A stretch of DNA of 64,000 bases from Ascidia mentula (Eukaryota > Chordata > Ascidiacea > Phlebobranchia > Ascidiidae). Positions within the stretch are counted from its first letter, which is position 1. Each line of letters opens with the position of its first letter. This document shows positions 1 to 11,542 of the stretch, piece after piece. The stretch covers positions 22,086,001 to 22,150,000 of the forward strand of contig OX387201.1 of NCBI GenBank assembly GCA_947561715.1. The letters run 5' to 3'. A program made the position numbers and the translations under genes. The notes below the pieces were generated by a model. It was not told the origin of the DNA and made no database searches. It saw only the letters and a program-made list of their open reading frames with translations.

Positions 1-88
1 TAAAAGATGACTTCCGTCACCATGGAAATGAGACGTTCGGATATAACTTACACAAACACAGCAACTATGACGCGTTTGACGTCACAAT

Positions 89-925
89 CTAGTTGATAGA
101 AGTTTCGTTTATGACCTCAGAAAGGACTTTGTCGTCAATCTTGCCAAGAATGAGAACGTAAGCCGACAGATCCGGAGCGTCAGAGGATGGTAGAGTGTCG
201 GCTTCCAATGCGGCAGAGTCAGCACCTGATCTTTTTTCCGGGGTTTTCTTGGCAGATTTTGTTCCGGAATTTCTGTCAAATAAAAGTTTTCTAAATTGAA
301 AGAATATAAATAACTTTTCGAACAATGACCAATTGGACACTTCAAGCCAGGAAAATCCCCCCCCCCCCAATCTTTAGTTCCCGCGCAAATATCGCCTTCA
401 ATCCAACAACATTTAACTTAAACAAATCTTAACCTCATCTAACCTCAACACTTACGTCAATCCATTTATCAACACTGTTTTAAATATTCCAGAACCGCAG
501 TCACCAGCTGCACTGATGAGACATTATAGGTTAAAACAATGTGTTTGTAAACCAACAAATTTCTTCTTACCGTTTGCCGATAATGTAGGTGAGGAATTTT
601 CGCATTGCTGCCTGGTTGAACGAGTTCGACTTAATCTGGGTCGCATAAGATTGCGAATATCTTTTCTCGGGCGTACTGAAATCTGCTGAGTCACCATTCT
701 GCTCCAGCGACGCAAGATTGCTGAATAAGCAATATCCAGTTAAATTAAGGAGGATTTTTGTGCCCATAGGTTCTAGTTTTAAATTTTAAATTTGTAATCA
801 TTTTTGATGAGTCATGCTTACGTCAAAATCCGGGCTTCTTCGTCTGTAATTTCCCGGTTGACTGAAGCCGATGTTCCAGTTTGAAAGTTTACGAACAAAA
901 CAACAACAAGAATCATTTTAAACAT
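89..925 (-). CDS. Secreted neuropeptide precursor, GHRH/PACAP/VIP-like
   Basis: Three exons (925-822, 720-571, 272-89) join in phase through GT/AG sites to give 145 residues. The N-terminus starts MFKMILVVVLFVNF and reads as a signal peptide. In exon 2 the dibasic site EKR precedes a 27-residue peptide beginning YSQSYATQIK and ending RKFLTYII, followed directly by GKR, the classic amidation plus dibasic cleavage signal. The exon 2/3 junction splits the Arg codon of this GKR. The peptide has Tyr1, Thr7, Gln16, Arg20-Lys21 and Leu23, matching GHRH positions, and the PACAP27/VIP-like length. It lacks the usual acidic residue 3 and Phe6. Exon 3 contains another KR site (TPEKRSG) and an acidic tail. 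The structure as an amidated peptide precursor is strongly supported; the secretin-superfamily assignment is inference. Confidence 0.72.
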
Positions 926-3011
926 TTTTGAACTTTTTAATGTTTTTCCACAACAAGAATGAACGTCTATACTGAAACGAACATAGGTTTAGTGTTTGGT
1001 GAAGTTGATCCCCAACCTTCTTCACCCAGGGCCCACTTTTGTGTTCAAAAATATCTCAGACTGCACCAAAGCCACCAAATGCCGTAAAAGCATTTGTTTT
1101 TCTACGTCATTGCTGTTGCAAGCCAACAATTACGCACTTGACATAAAACCGGAATCGGACACTGAGCATAGTTAGAACTCCGGTAACAATTATGTAGAAC
1201 AATATTATTCCACTAACTTATACCAACCTTACCATGCGGTTAACCTTAAAACGGAGGCTTGCGTTCGTCTCATCCGAATCTAGATGTTGCAAGAAACCAA
1301 CACCAATTTCTGACTTCTGTGATCAATGTGTCGTGGATGCGTCGCATTTATACCAAACCGATCTCATTCTATTGACATTTATCTGGGATTGTGACGTCAC
1401 AGTGGCGTTTTTCTAGCACAACGCCTTTTGTTTGAAACAATCGAGAATCCTGAGAAATTGAGGGGAAGTCGAGAAACCAATGAAAATTTATGGCGGAACC
1501 AACAAGTCATCCACCATATGGCGCTCGATTGTTTCGTAGTCAACGAGCAATTAATTGCCCGTCTGTGACGTCACTGTAACAATTGTTGCAAAATTCCAAC
1601 GTGCGTCGCAAAACGTACATTTACTTTAGAACACAACACACAAGCAATGTTACGTCACACATGGGTTTGTAATGGAAACGCGACACTTGTTACGTGATAG
1701 AGGGTAAGTAATTGTTTTTTAATTGAAGAATGTTTCTATTGTTGTCACAACTCGACCTTTGTTTGTTTTTGTCACATCTGCAGCACGAACGTGTTTAAGT
1801 TCTTATTATGACGTAACAAACACATATGAATCCAGTCGTTCGAAACAGGGATTGTGATGAAAACATCGTCAAATCATTACATTCGAACGAAACATTTAAT
1901 GTTTAAAATATTTAGATTTTGTGACATATTGACCGGTTCGTTCGAGTCCTGCAACAATTGTTTTCGAAATTTTCTGCCGTAAGTTGGATTCTTATGAACT
2001 GTTGATGCCTTGTGCAATTCATGGCACCACAAACGTTAGACAACAAACACATGATAATAAAAGTATGAAACAACAAGAACCCTCTTGTTGCAATAAAATC
2101 GCGCTTTTGTTTGCAATTATGTGAGAGAAGTCGAAGAGTCGGTAATCCGTGTTTAAAGTGGATTGATGTTGACACAATCACGCAGTGGCAGATGGTAGAG
2201 AGGCGGTGACGTTTTATTGTTAACGACATGAGAATATTCATGGTTTGTTTGCGGGGAGGAGGGCGAAGGTTTAAAATTGTGTGGTTTAGGAGCATTGAAA
2301 ACTGGGTGGTTTTCACTAAATTCGACAAAATAGTGGTGAAATGGAACAAAACATGAGAGGAAAAACTTCTTCCAGGTCCAGACATATGTGCACAAACCCT
2401 GAGGATTGGAACCTCCACTTTACGCCGGACAAAACGAATTCTCAACTTCGACAATAACAAAAATATCCTGGCACAAAATTTGATCGAATAAATGTAATTT
2501 TTAAATCCCCGACTTGATTTTGCGAAACATTTCATTTCGTAATTAAAACTTTTAAGGCGTGAAACCATTGTAATGTTCACTGGGTTTTACCCTATGTTGT
2601 AATTATTCGTCATCACATGTTCACAAGTAAGCAAAATGCAATCACAAAAATCCTTCCATTTTTCCAAAATTATCAGTTTTACGTGGAAAGAGATTGGGGA
2701 TTAATATGAAGTGTGGTTTTATCCGCCGACCTTCAATCCAACACTGAACAAACACCACCTGGCATGGAGAGGGGATTCTGTTTGTTTCGTCATATTTGTA
2801 TTTCATTTTCCGCCACTCGATACGAGAAGTGGGCGCAACATTATCTAACCAATATCAGGTCAAAATTTTTGACAAGCGGAATGTCGAAGGTCGAGGGCTC
2901 GAGGTTGTTTGGATGTAATTTTGTTGCTTGTCAATTATTTGTTTTTTTACAGATTTGACGTCACTTCCATCGCAGATCACAATGTATTTACTTTGCAGGT
3001 TTTATTGACCT

Positions 3012-3090
3012 CGATACGATAGCTGTGATCGCCAAGTAAGGACCTGCGCAGTTGTGCGATCCTGCCAATCAACCGATTACATGAAACAAT
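3012..3090 (+). repeat. SINE body fragment
   Basis: The stretch containing CGATACGATAGCTGTGATC and GGACCTGCGCAG closely matches the reverse complement of 15050-14975, the non-tRNA body of the SINE inside the doublecortin-EMAP gene. Both also share a CGATCCTGCCAATCA segment. No tRNA head is attached here. Confidence 0.6.
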
Positions 3091-3312
3091 GGCGTGGTTA
3101 CCTTTAAAGGGTTGTTGCGTTTGCAGGTTTTACATAAGTTTTTCATTTTGCCGTAAACAAAGCAAATAGTTGAATTCCCAGTTACGTGGATAGGTGACGT
3201 CACGATAATCCGTGGGAGCCAAACAACTTAACACTGATGGTTTTTAATTCAATCCATATTTGTGTCCAAGCTTAATTCAAACAACACACGTTTGTACACA
3301 TTTTGTTCTTGT

Positions 3313-3395
3313 TCGGGATTCGAACCCACGATATCCAGGCTACGAATCCTGATCATGTTTTCCTTGGTAAATGGGTCGAGCGCTTGACCGATGCG
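3313..3395 (-). repeat. tRNA-like relic (SINE head)
   Basis: On the minus strand the sequence GTGGGTTCGAATCCCGAA is a canonical RNA polymerase III B box, with a poor A-box candidate about 60 nt before it. No complete cloverleaf forms, so it is read as a decayed tRNA-derived repeat and not a functional tRNA gene. Confidence 0.3.
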
Positions 3396-3719
3396 AAACT
3401 CTTCAGTCGCACCTAGTGTTTCTTTGTACTTGTTTGTAAAACATGTTTTGTAAATAATGTTGCCAAAAACTTTTTACGTTGCTTGGTTCAGTGATAATCA
3501 TCAATATAATTTCAAACACCGAATAACAGAGAATCTCCACTGCAAGTAATTCCCAGCTTCTTTCCTCGCCAGGATTTACCGCCATTTTCAATTTATTGCG
3601 ACAAACTTCGATGACGTCACCAAATTGCAAAAAAAAATGTTTTTCATCACGTGATTCCGACATTGCTCCCACTCGAATTGCAGTATGGCGTCATAACAAT
3701 CTATTGTGACGTAACAAGT

Positions 3720-6700
3720 TCATCCGTCCTCCTCCGACTCATTGTGTTGGGTGGAAATGACGTAATAACCCCAGTAAATTCCGTTAAAGGCGAGGAAGGT
3801 GAAAAAGTATCCCACGCGGAAGAATACATCGAGAGACGCCGCGTCATCGCGCAAACTTCGTTCGTTGCACATGCGTTGCCATAGCGACGGGTTCTAGATA
3901 TAAGTGCGTTGGTCGCGCGTCCGTTACTACAGGGGGATGAAAAAGGGGTTTACCGGATCGGGCTTTTGATTGTTGTGGTTTGTTCTTTTAACGGCTCCGT
4001 TATATCTGTGAGGTTGGTAGGGGGAGGATCTGTAGATGACCGCTATGTCCTCGGATATTTTCTGGTGTTGGTAATTGCTGTGAAATATAAACGACATTGC
4101 ATGGATTATAGTGCGATCTTTAAACGGTCGTCCGCCACATTCTGTTTTACCGACACTTATACGTAACAGACAGATCCGTCGGTTAATTCCTGAGGTGTTT
4201 TACAACAATTTACCTGATATTTGCAACAAGAATCTGATGATATGCAGACAAAATAGGTACAACAGCCATTCACTCTCCGCGTTTTAACGCCAACAAATTC
4301 ATGTTAATAAAAATGTGTATTTTTACTTTGAGTGATGAAGACATGATTCCTCCATGATGTGAGAATCCAACATCTTCCTCATGTCACCCGCACGGGGGCG
4401 CTATAAACAAACGAAAAGTTATTCAGAAAACTAAACTGTCTCCTCTTGATTAATATCAGTGATGGGAAAATTTCACCGGAAATAAAACCTGGGTAAAAAA
4501 ATGGCTTCAAATATTGCAAAATGGTGATCTTAATCCATAGACTGTAGATGCTGTACTGGCGATCACTGTATAACTACCGTAATGGCAAAATGCACCAAGC
4601 ACTAGCTTTTAACAACAGGATTAACCGGTGTTTAAATGTGTTTTCGTATGCTGTGAATAAATTTGCTAAACGAATTAACCCCGGTCGTAATTCATCAGAC
4701 ATTGCATGAATTATGTGACGTCATATTTTACCAGGTGATTATCCTCTGGGTCACTCATGTTGTCAAAGGAACGTTTCTTCTGTTTCGTCATAAAAAAGTT
4801 GAGCACGCAGAATTCTAGAACAGTCGAGAAGACGAACAGAAAGCAGACCCAGAGATAAATATCCATGGCTGTGAGGTAAGAAACCTGCGGAGGATTTTAT
4901 TGGAATGACGTCATGTTAACAATTAATAATTCCTCTACCTTTGGTAAGGACGACTTCAAACCGGTGATGATGGTCGATATTGTAAGCACTGACGTCACCC
5001 CTATAAAACACGTCATTTGTGATGTATATGCGATTCGAACTGTCTAAGATCTTTATGGTGTATTGGGATATTAGGTGATTTTTTATTTATGGTTGTTCAC
5101 GACTTAGTTTCTGTGTCGGGGTTTTCTAACAGTGGTCTATGACCACCCTGGGGACCACGGGGCGTTGTCAGGGGTTCCACGAAAGATGTGTCCGTTGGGG
5201 GGGTCGGACACATCTTTCACCACGTGGTTAGCGTGGTATACAGAGCAGAAGGCATTAGTGATTGAGAACTAATGTTTCATGCCAAAAATTTCTTTACGCC
5301 AGGAATGTTCAATTCTAAAACAGTTTTGCTAAGAATCAGCAACCACTGTGTGTCCGACTTAACGTTCTCACCCATGGATACCCGGGCTGGGACAGACCGT
5401 GGATCAATCCACATCCCCAAGCCGGCCAACACAACCATAATCATTGCTGGGAAGTAGGATTGGAAGAACACTGACAGGAGATATCTCTTCAACTCGAAAC
5501 TCACTTGCAGTTGAGACTTCTCCCCTGTTGGTTAGGATGACGTAAATTGTTGTCAATAAACATGGGTTCGTTTACAAACAGGAATTAGAGCAAAAACGTT
5601 CATCAAACCATTTCGGGTCAAATAACCTTATTTCTGTTTAAGTGACTACCAGGATTAACCGAGATTATTGCAAAATCATCTAAGCTATTACTTTAGAGCA
5701 TCAATATTTCGCCTATACGTCATCATGAGGCCAATCAAAGTTGTCAGTAGGAGATTGATGATGTATTTGTAACGAAGGTTTAAAATAAAAGATAAGAGTT
5801 TGTAAATTAGCTTCGAAATACAACTTATGAATAGAATAGTTTAAAATAAGATTTAAATTTATAAGAACCATCTGCAGACAGTAGTAGTTCGAGCTACAAG
5901 TCTGGTCAGTGTGGCATGTGGAATTAGTTCAGTCTACAACTTCACTGACGGGACCTCACAGACCGTGCGAACCACTGACTGTTTTACACCAACTGTGCGA
6001 ATTCTTCTCTATTTCAAATGGAGTTGTGTTTGCGTTAGAACCGATGTTGAACAGAATAAGAGAATTCTCCCCATCATCTCACCTGTGTATTGCGCCATGC
6101 CCGATATTGTGACGTTTCTTGAGTGGAATTTGTGGTGGACGAGCCTGAACTTCGGCATATTCGTCACAAGCCTCGTGTCCATGAACAAATCTTCCATGTG
6201 TTCTCCCACCGACCATTCCAGAACCAATTCGTCTTTACTGTGCCCCACTATGACGTAATAATATAATACCTTTAGGTCAGAATTTGCCGAGAAACAGATT
6301 CCAGGAATTTGAACAGGACACGGTAAATTACGTTGAATTGGAAATTACTTGAGTTTTTATACTTGTACGTCAACATTCTTTACCCTGGATTCACTTGCAT
6401 ATTATGACTCATAACAACGCGTGTTAGTGTAGGTTGTTGTGTTTTACCACACAAGTACAAAACAGGGGATTATACGCAAATGAGCCACCACCAAATCTAC
6501 AACAGATGTTTGCGTTCAATTCAATAATGCTGGGATTCTCAAAGATCTCTCGAAACGGATGATGTGAAACAAACGATCAAGTTCAAGTTCAAGTTCGAGA
6601 GAGAGAGAGATAGAGAGAGTTTAAAGTTAAGAACGCATTGATCTGGGATTGAGCGTAGAGTCCACTGTGGGATCCCAATACAAGAGATATGTTTATTAAG

Positions 6701-9239
6701 TAGGTTTGTCTTTAGTTCAAGTGATAAAAGAAAACAACCTGGCACTGATTAGATGAACAAATTACTTTGATTCGGGACTGATTTTGATCCCGAAAGTTGT
6801 TTGTTTTTATTTAGTGTCATGAAGGAAAACATTAATTGCAGTGGTTTCCTACAACATTTTAAATCTAAATTTTCACACCTGAACCCACTTCAGGGTTCAC
6901 CAGTTAAACTGCATCATGAATAATGTTCACAAGCGATACTGACTAAATGTTTGAAGGTCGGACTGTTGTCGGTTCTGCAACCCAACTACTTTCGACCTCA
7001 TCATTGAATCGTTGTGATAATCAATAAATTGATCTTGTCGTAAAACTAAACACAGTTTATTCAAATCTAAAGTTGTTAAATCAAACGCATTCATCCAAGG
7101 CATGAATTGACAGAGGTTTGGATTTGATGTTAAAGGTTACCTCCCGCGTGTATTAAATATCGGTAAAATATTTGAAACGGAAAATTGACGTAAACGGAAA
7201 TTATGGAAACTCTGCTGAACTTCCAGGCTGGCAAATTCGCCATCAAAGTTTAATCTTTTGAAAAAATATAAATTTATTTTTCAGTTTCATAACTGTACCC
7301 TGTGCTTAGGAAGGTTCGGGAAAATAACTTGTGCATTGGTGTTGTTGTTTGTATGGTGACGTATGATGACGTAATAGCGACATTACAACAACTTTCTAAT
7401 TCTTACACAACCAGAACTTACAACTTTGAAACATGAGGGAGCAACTTTCTGTGTCGAGTGGAAAGTTATACAAACTCATCTGACAAGCGACCGTTGTTGT
7501 GATTCTGTTAAAAAAAAGTACTGAAATTATTTGGTTTCCTGGCAACACAGCACAGAAATAATGCAGGCTGGGACATCAAGGTGGGCTGGCATTTAAAAAA
7601 AATTAAAATTCGCTTCAGAATTATTGCGCTGTTGTCGCTGCCAGAGGTGGTGTTGATATAATTGGACTCCAGCCACAAAAAAACTCGCATTCAATCAACT
7701 TTTAGACTGGCAAGCGGTGGAACTTGATCAGGGTTTGGAATAAAAATGTCTCACTTTACGCTGTAGAAGATATTTCCGGTGCTGAAGAGTCGCATTACCA
7801 GGTTATCAACGGTCGTCTTATGAACAAACGAACTTTTCGACCCAATGATGTAAAGATCTGGATAAGATGGTAACTGTGATGATCAGCTGTTCATTTTTAC
7901 CACAACAAGACATTAATATTGATGATCCCCCCTTTAAATTCCCCCCAGCTTCATATTTACCACCGGGCATCCCCAATGGGACGGAGGTTAATTCGAATAA
8001 AACATTGCCATGAAAGATTCTAGCGAGTCAATATGCTAATGATGCTTCAGAATTATGTTTTCTTACAAATGGTGATTATAAAATAATTCATTGACGTTAT
8101 CTTATGGAGTCTTAGGGGTTGCACCCCCGCTGTGTTTGCGCATTTCCTTGCATCCTGATGGAAGCTTCTAGCAACAGAAACGTTGGCATCGCAACTGTTT
8201 GTGCCAGAATCCGCCTTGGAGTAAGTTCGGCCGCTGTTACAAATTTTTGCGCAAAATATTTGTAACTTTATACAAACATAGGAATTTTATTGAGCACCAG
8301 ATATTGAACCAAGTATGAAGGAATCTAACCTGGCACCCAAAGTTTAGAGATAAGTCGACTCGGTAAAACCACACTTTTCATCCCAAACCTTGAACGAAAA
8401 CTGAGTCTGGGATCTTTCCACGTCTCGTGCATGCGGAGCGTGAACGTGAGGTCCTGTATCATATGAGTTGTGAGGATTGCTTTCATGTGAAATTCAAGTG
8501 ACAACTCACATGAGACGAAAAGTGTCATACACTTAAAACTTTGGGCTTTGTTTTCATTGTTAGGAAACACTGAATAATGAACTACAGATTACTGAAACTA
8601 CGCTGGTTGTGGTTTAAACACCGCAAAACCAAAACTCTTTACATTAGAGGTTGACATTAAAACGTACAAAACACCCACCATGTTTTTCTCTGAAATATCG
8701 GTTATGCTTTCTATCATTAGGGAAAGTCCCACTCTGATTGGTCGACCTGAAATTTTGAAGAAATTTCGCGTTAGAAATCGTCAGAAAAACTTATTTGTTT
8801 GATTCAAAACCGAGATGAAAATTCCCAAATTCAAACGTAACGCGAAAATTGCGTCTCTTTTAAAAATAATTGAAAATATGCGTCAAAGGGTTGAGGAAGA
8901 TTATTTATTCTTAACTATTTTAATTGTTGTCACACCTTTAAAATCACCAACGGGTCCCCCCCTTCTGACTTTGTGACAAAGTACCATCAACCCCAAAGAC
9001 TCGCCCCGCACATTTTCCTGTTTACGGGAAACTCCCTCAGGTGTTATTTAAGCATGGTTTTATTTTGTTGTGATTTTCTCTCCAACATTACGATTACCAA
9101 CCTTTATTACGAGGTCTTATACTTAATTCATAGGAATGATCCCGAAACATCTTCTCTATCTGCCTTGTAATGTCGTTTCCATGCTCGTCAACCGACAATC
9201 CTCCCAGCTGGTTTGAGGTAATTGTTGGAGCGGAAAACA
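3720..9239 (-). CDS. Cys-loop ligand-gated anion channel subunit (GABA-A/glycine-receptor type), 5' incomplete
   Basis: Phase-consistent exons are 9239-9102, 8569-8330, 7857-7755, 7504-7422, 6247-6083, 5524-5372, 5000-4939, 4884-4732, probably one starting near 4411, and a last exon with stop at 3722-3720. They encode the extracellular ligand domain (YELSIRPRNK, then SKLWVPD), the Cys loop CQMSLYNFPLDTESC (13 residues between cysteines), TM1 after QVSFELKRYLLSVFFQSYFP, and the anion-channel motif DPRSVPARVSMG leading into TM2 (TSVLTISTIITGL). TM3 follows, and TM4 is VGYFFTFLAFNGIYWGYYVI. The PAR sequence before TM2 marks anion-selective members of the family. Start codon and signal peptide were not resolved (see candidate exon 10764-10642). 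The splice between the short TM3-TM4 loop exon and the TM4 exon is uncertain. Exact receptor class is not assignable by eye. Confidence 0.82.
8129..8224 (+). repeat. Dispersed repeat, copy A
   Basis: The segment CATCCTGATGGAAGCTTC, TAGCAACAGAAACGTTGGCA and CTGTTTGTGCCAGAA recurs in diverged form at 27632-27732 in a TM9SF2 intron. This copy sits in an intron of the Cys-loop receptor gene. The identity of the element is unknown. Confidence 0.5.
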
Positions 9240-10641
9240 CTGCGGGACGAGTAAAGTGAGGAAATTGAGGTAAATACAAACGCACTTCATAGAAATTAAA
9301 CTCATTCTTACGTTGTTCCCAGAATCGGGTATTTCCCGCGTTTCTTAAAACGTGGCTTATTGGCGTTTGTGACGTCACGTTTAGTCCAAAGAACCCCGGA
9401 GGCGCCGAAAGAATTCTGAAGAATTATTAGAGCTTAAACAATCTGAGGGAAAATCTATATTTTATGACTCAATACTTACAATGAAATGATTAAACAAAAT
9501 TTTGATGACGGAATCATAATTATCAAATTTTGATGTTTTTGTTTTCAGTTTTTTCGGATAACCAGTGAAGCATGAAACTCCAGTCGCATATTTAAATAAA
9601 GCTAACTACCTGTAACAGCAAAGTCATAATTTATAAAGACATCAAAACTCTGGGGGTTAAGGGTTTAAAAACCTCTGTAAGTTGATCGCAATCAAAACGA
9701 TGGTTTAAATTTCCAGTGAATTTCTATTTTAACTCAATGCAACACTTTTCGATGTTTCTTCGTTATCTCAGATTTGTCACAAAATTTTTCGCTTCTAAAA
9801 TACGAAGTTCTGCAACAAGATTTTTCCCGCTGAGGTCGCCATCCTGGAACTTCAGAACACAACGAGATCTCTGCAGGTTTCGTGAACGTTGCCTTGGATC
9901 AATATAGACGTCCCACAAGGTGAAGTAAGCACAGACATGAGTGGAACGAACTCCGTGTAAATGCTACTTCTCTCCAATCAATACTGCTCAGCTATGCTCT
10001 GTTTATTGTCTTGTGCGACAACGGAGGGCATGAATATATGAAGGCTTCAAACTATTTGTTGATTTGCTGAACAAATGCGCCGCAACCTGTCCATTCCTGT
10101 GGGTGAACTTGACGTTCTCTTGTAAACCTCTTTGATTATGACGACATAATTTCTGTGAGTTATAGAGCAACAAACAACATCAGCTTATTTCCAGAAACCC
10201 CTCAACAATCGAATCGAGTGTTGGAGACATACGAACCGCCACACTTGCCGTGAAAACTGAATTATTTAATTTGAATCAACTTTCGGACAAAACTTTACAA
10301 CTGGGTTAAAACCTGGTTAGAAAAGGCGGGAATCCTATAAGCTTCACTATAACAAACACTGTATAGGATTTGAAAGAAAGCTTAACTCTCTGCCTATCTC
10401 TACTCGCCTTAATTGAACCGTCCAGTCATGGTGAAGCTTCATTAACATTCCCGCGATCGACCGGGTCTTTATAAACGACCATCGCCCCTCGTGTAATGGA
10501 ACAAACTTTCTTCTCAACACGTGATGGGAGTTGATTGAACCGGGAAAACCCCCTTTTAACGAGACGTCCGGCCATGCAAGGAACTGAACACATTATTTAC
10601 GACCCTGAATATTTGATGTAGTGTTATTTTATAATGCTTAC

Positions 10642-10764
10642 GTCATTGAGCTGCTTAAAATTGTGACCATGGTTTCGACCAATCAGGTCCCATCTTGTGG
10701 CTGACGATGGTCGGTGAACTTGACAGTCAGAGGCAAAACTAAACACGAACCACAGGAGAACAAA
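10642..10764 (-). CDS. Candidate 5' exon with signal-peptide-like sequence
   Basis: Between an AG at 10765-10766 and a donor GTAAGC starting at 10641 (minus strand) lies a 41-codon open stretch starting FVLLWFVFSFASDC, which looks like the end of a signal peptide, and ending FKQLND. It is upstream of and on the same strand as the Cys-loop receptor, so it could supply its N-terminus. Its phase (0) does not match the acceptor chosen for the 9239 exon, so an intermediate exon or a different acceptor would be needed, as would a separate start-codon exon. Confidence 0.25.
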
Positions 10765-11542
10765 CTATGGCCACTGCTTGATGACTAACAATAATGCGTC
10801 CATCTAAGAGTTGTGCATTCTGCAGCTCACTAATTAGTGCTTGTACTTACGTCATTTATCCCAGAATGTTCACTCATGCAAAACCTTCAATTAAATTCTT
10901 ACCTCTGTCCAGATATTTTGATAACTTTACGTTAGTAATGTTTCTGAAATGACAAAAACGTTCACAATCTTTGATTCAATTAATTTTGTCTTTCTTCATT
11001 TCTTCAGTAATTTGATGTCAAATCGTTTTACATGACGTCAAAAACCCTTTGAAAAAGTTTAAACTGAACTGACGTGCATTTAAAACAATTGGAACCCACG
11101 CGTATACGATGACGTCACGTTGAGATATTCCAGTAACAAAACAACGGCCAGGAAGGTTGCCTAGGTGACAAGATTAATCGTGACAAGTGTTATTTACGAT
11201 CATGGAACGTTGAAGAGGGGGGAGGGGGGATATTAATCAACCTCCAATCTCTCAACAAATCAACAATCGATAGATTTTAATCCAATAAATCCTTCATACT
11301 ATGGTGGGAATTTAATTAAGATTTCTCTTTTAATTGCGCGGCTTTTGTTCTGTCACCGTGACCGACTGTCGTCAAGGCAACCAGGGATCATTCAACTCAC
11401 TCCAAGAATGACGAAACAATGACCATTGTGTTTGTGTTCTTCTAACATTCCAGAAAACTTTCGACAGACGAATCACATCGAGAAGTTTTATTAACCAAAC
11501 GAAGTAGTATTGGTCTGACGTTACACTGTGAAACTAGCGACG
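10765..11542. other. Intergenic region upstream of the doublecortin-EMAP gene
   Basis: No exon recognised. The stretch contains TGACGTCA motifs, for example near 11033 and 11108. It separates the leftward receptor gene from the rightward doublecortin-EMAP gene, so it probably contains the promoters of both. Confidence 0.4.

Larger units (their letters stand above)
926..3719. other. Intergenic region, no convincing gene
   Basis: No exon chain with a recognisable product was found. The interval holds several TGACGTCA motifs, a SINE body fragment near 3012-3090 and a tRNA-like B box near 3320. A TTTATT at 3001-3006 reads AATAAA on the minus strand and could serve as the poly(A) signal of the upstream receptor gene. 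An open frame of 222 codons at 2580-1912 (minus) has no homology I can recognise. Confidence 0.5.

Noticed and set aside
1912..2580. 222-codon open frame on the minus strand
   Set aside because: No signal sequence, domain or recognisable similarity, and a residue composition (His, Cys, Ser, Ile scattered) typical of translated noncoding DNA. Its length is somewhat unexpected by chance, so transcript data would be decisive.
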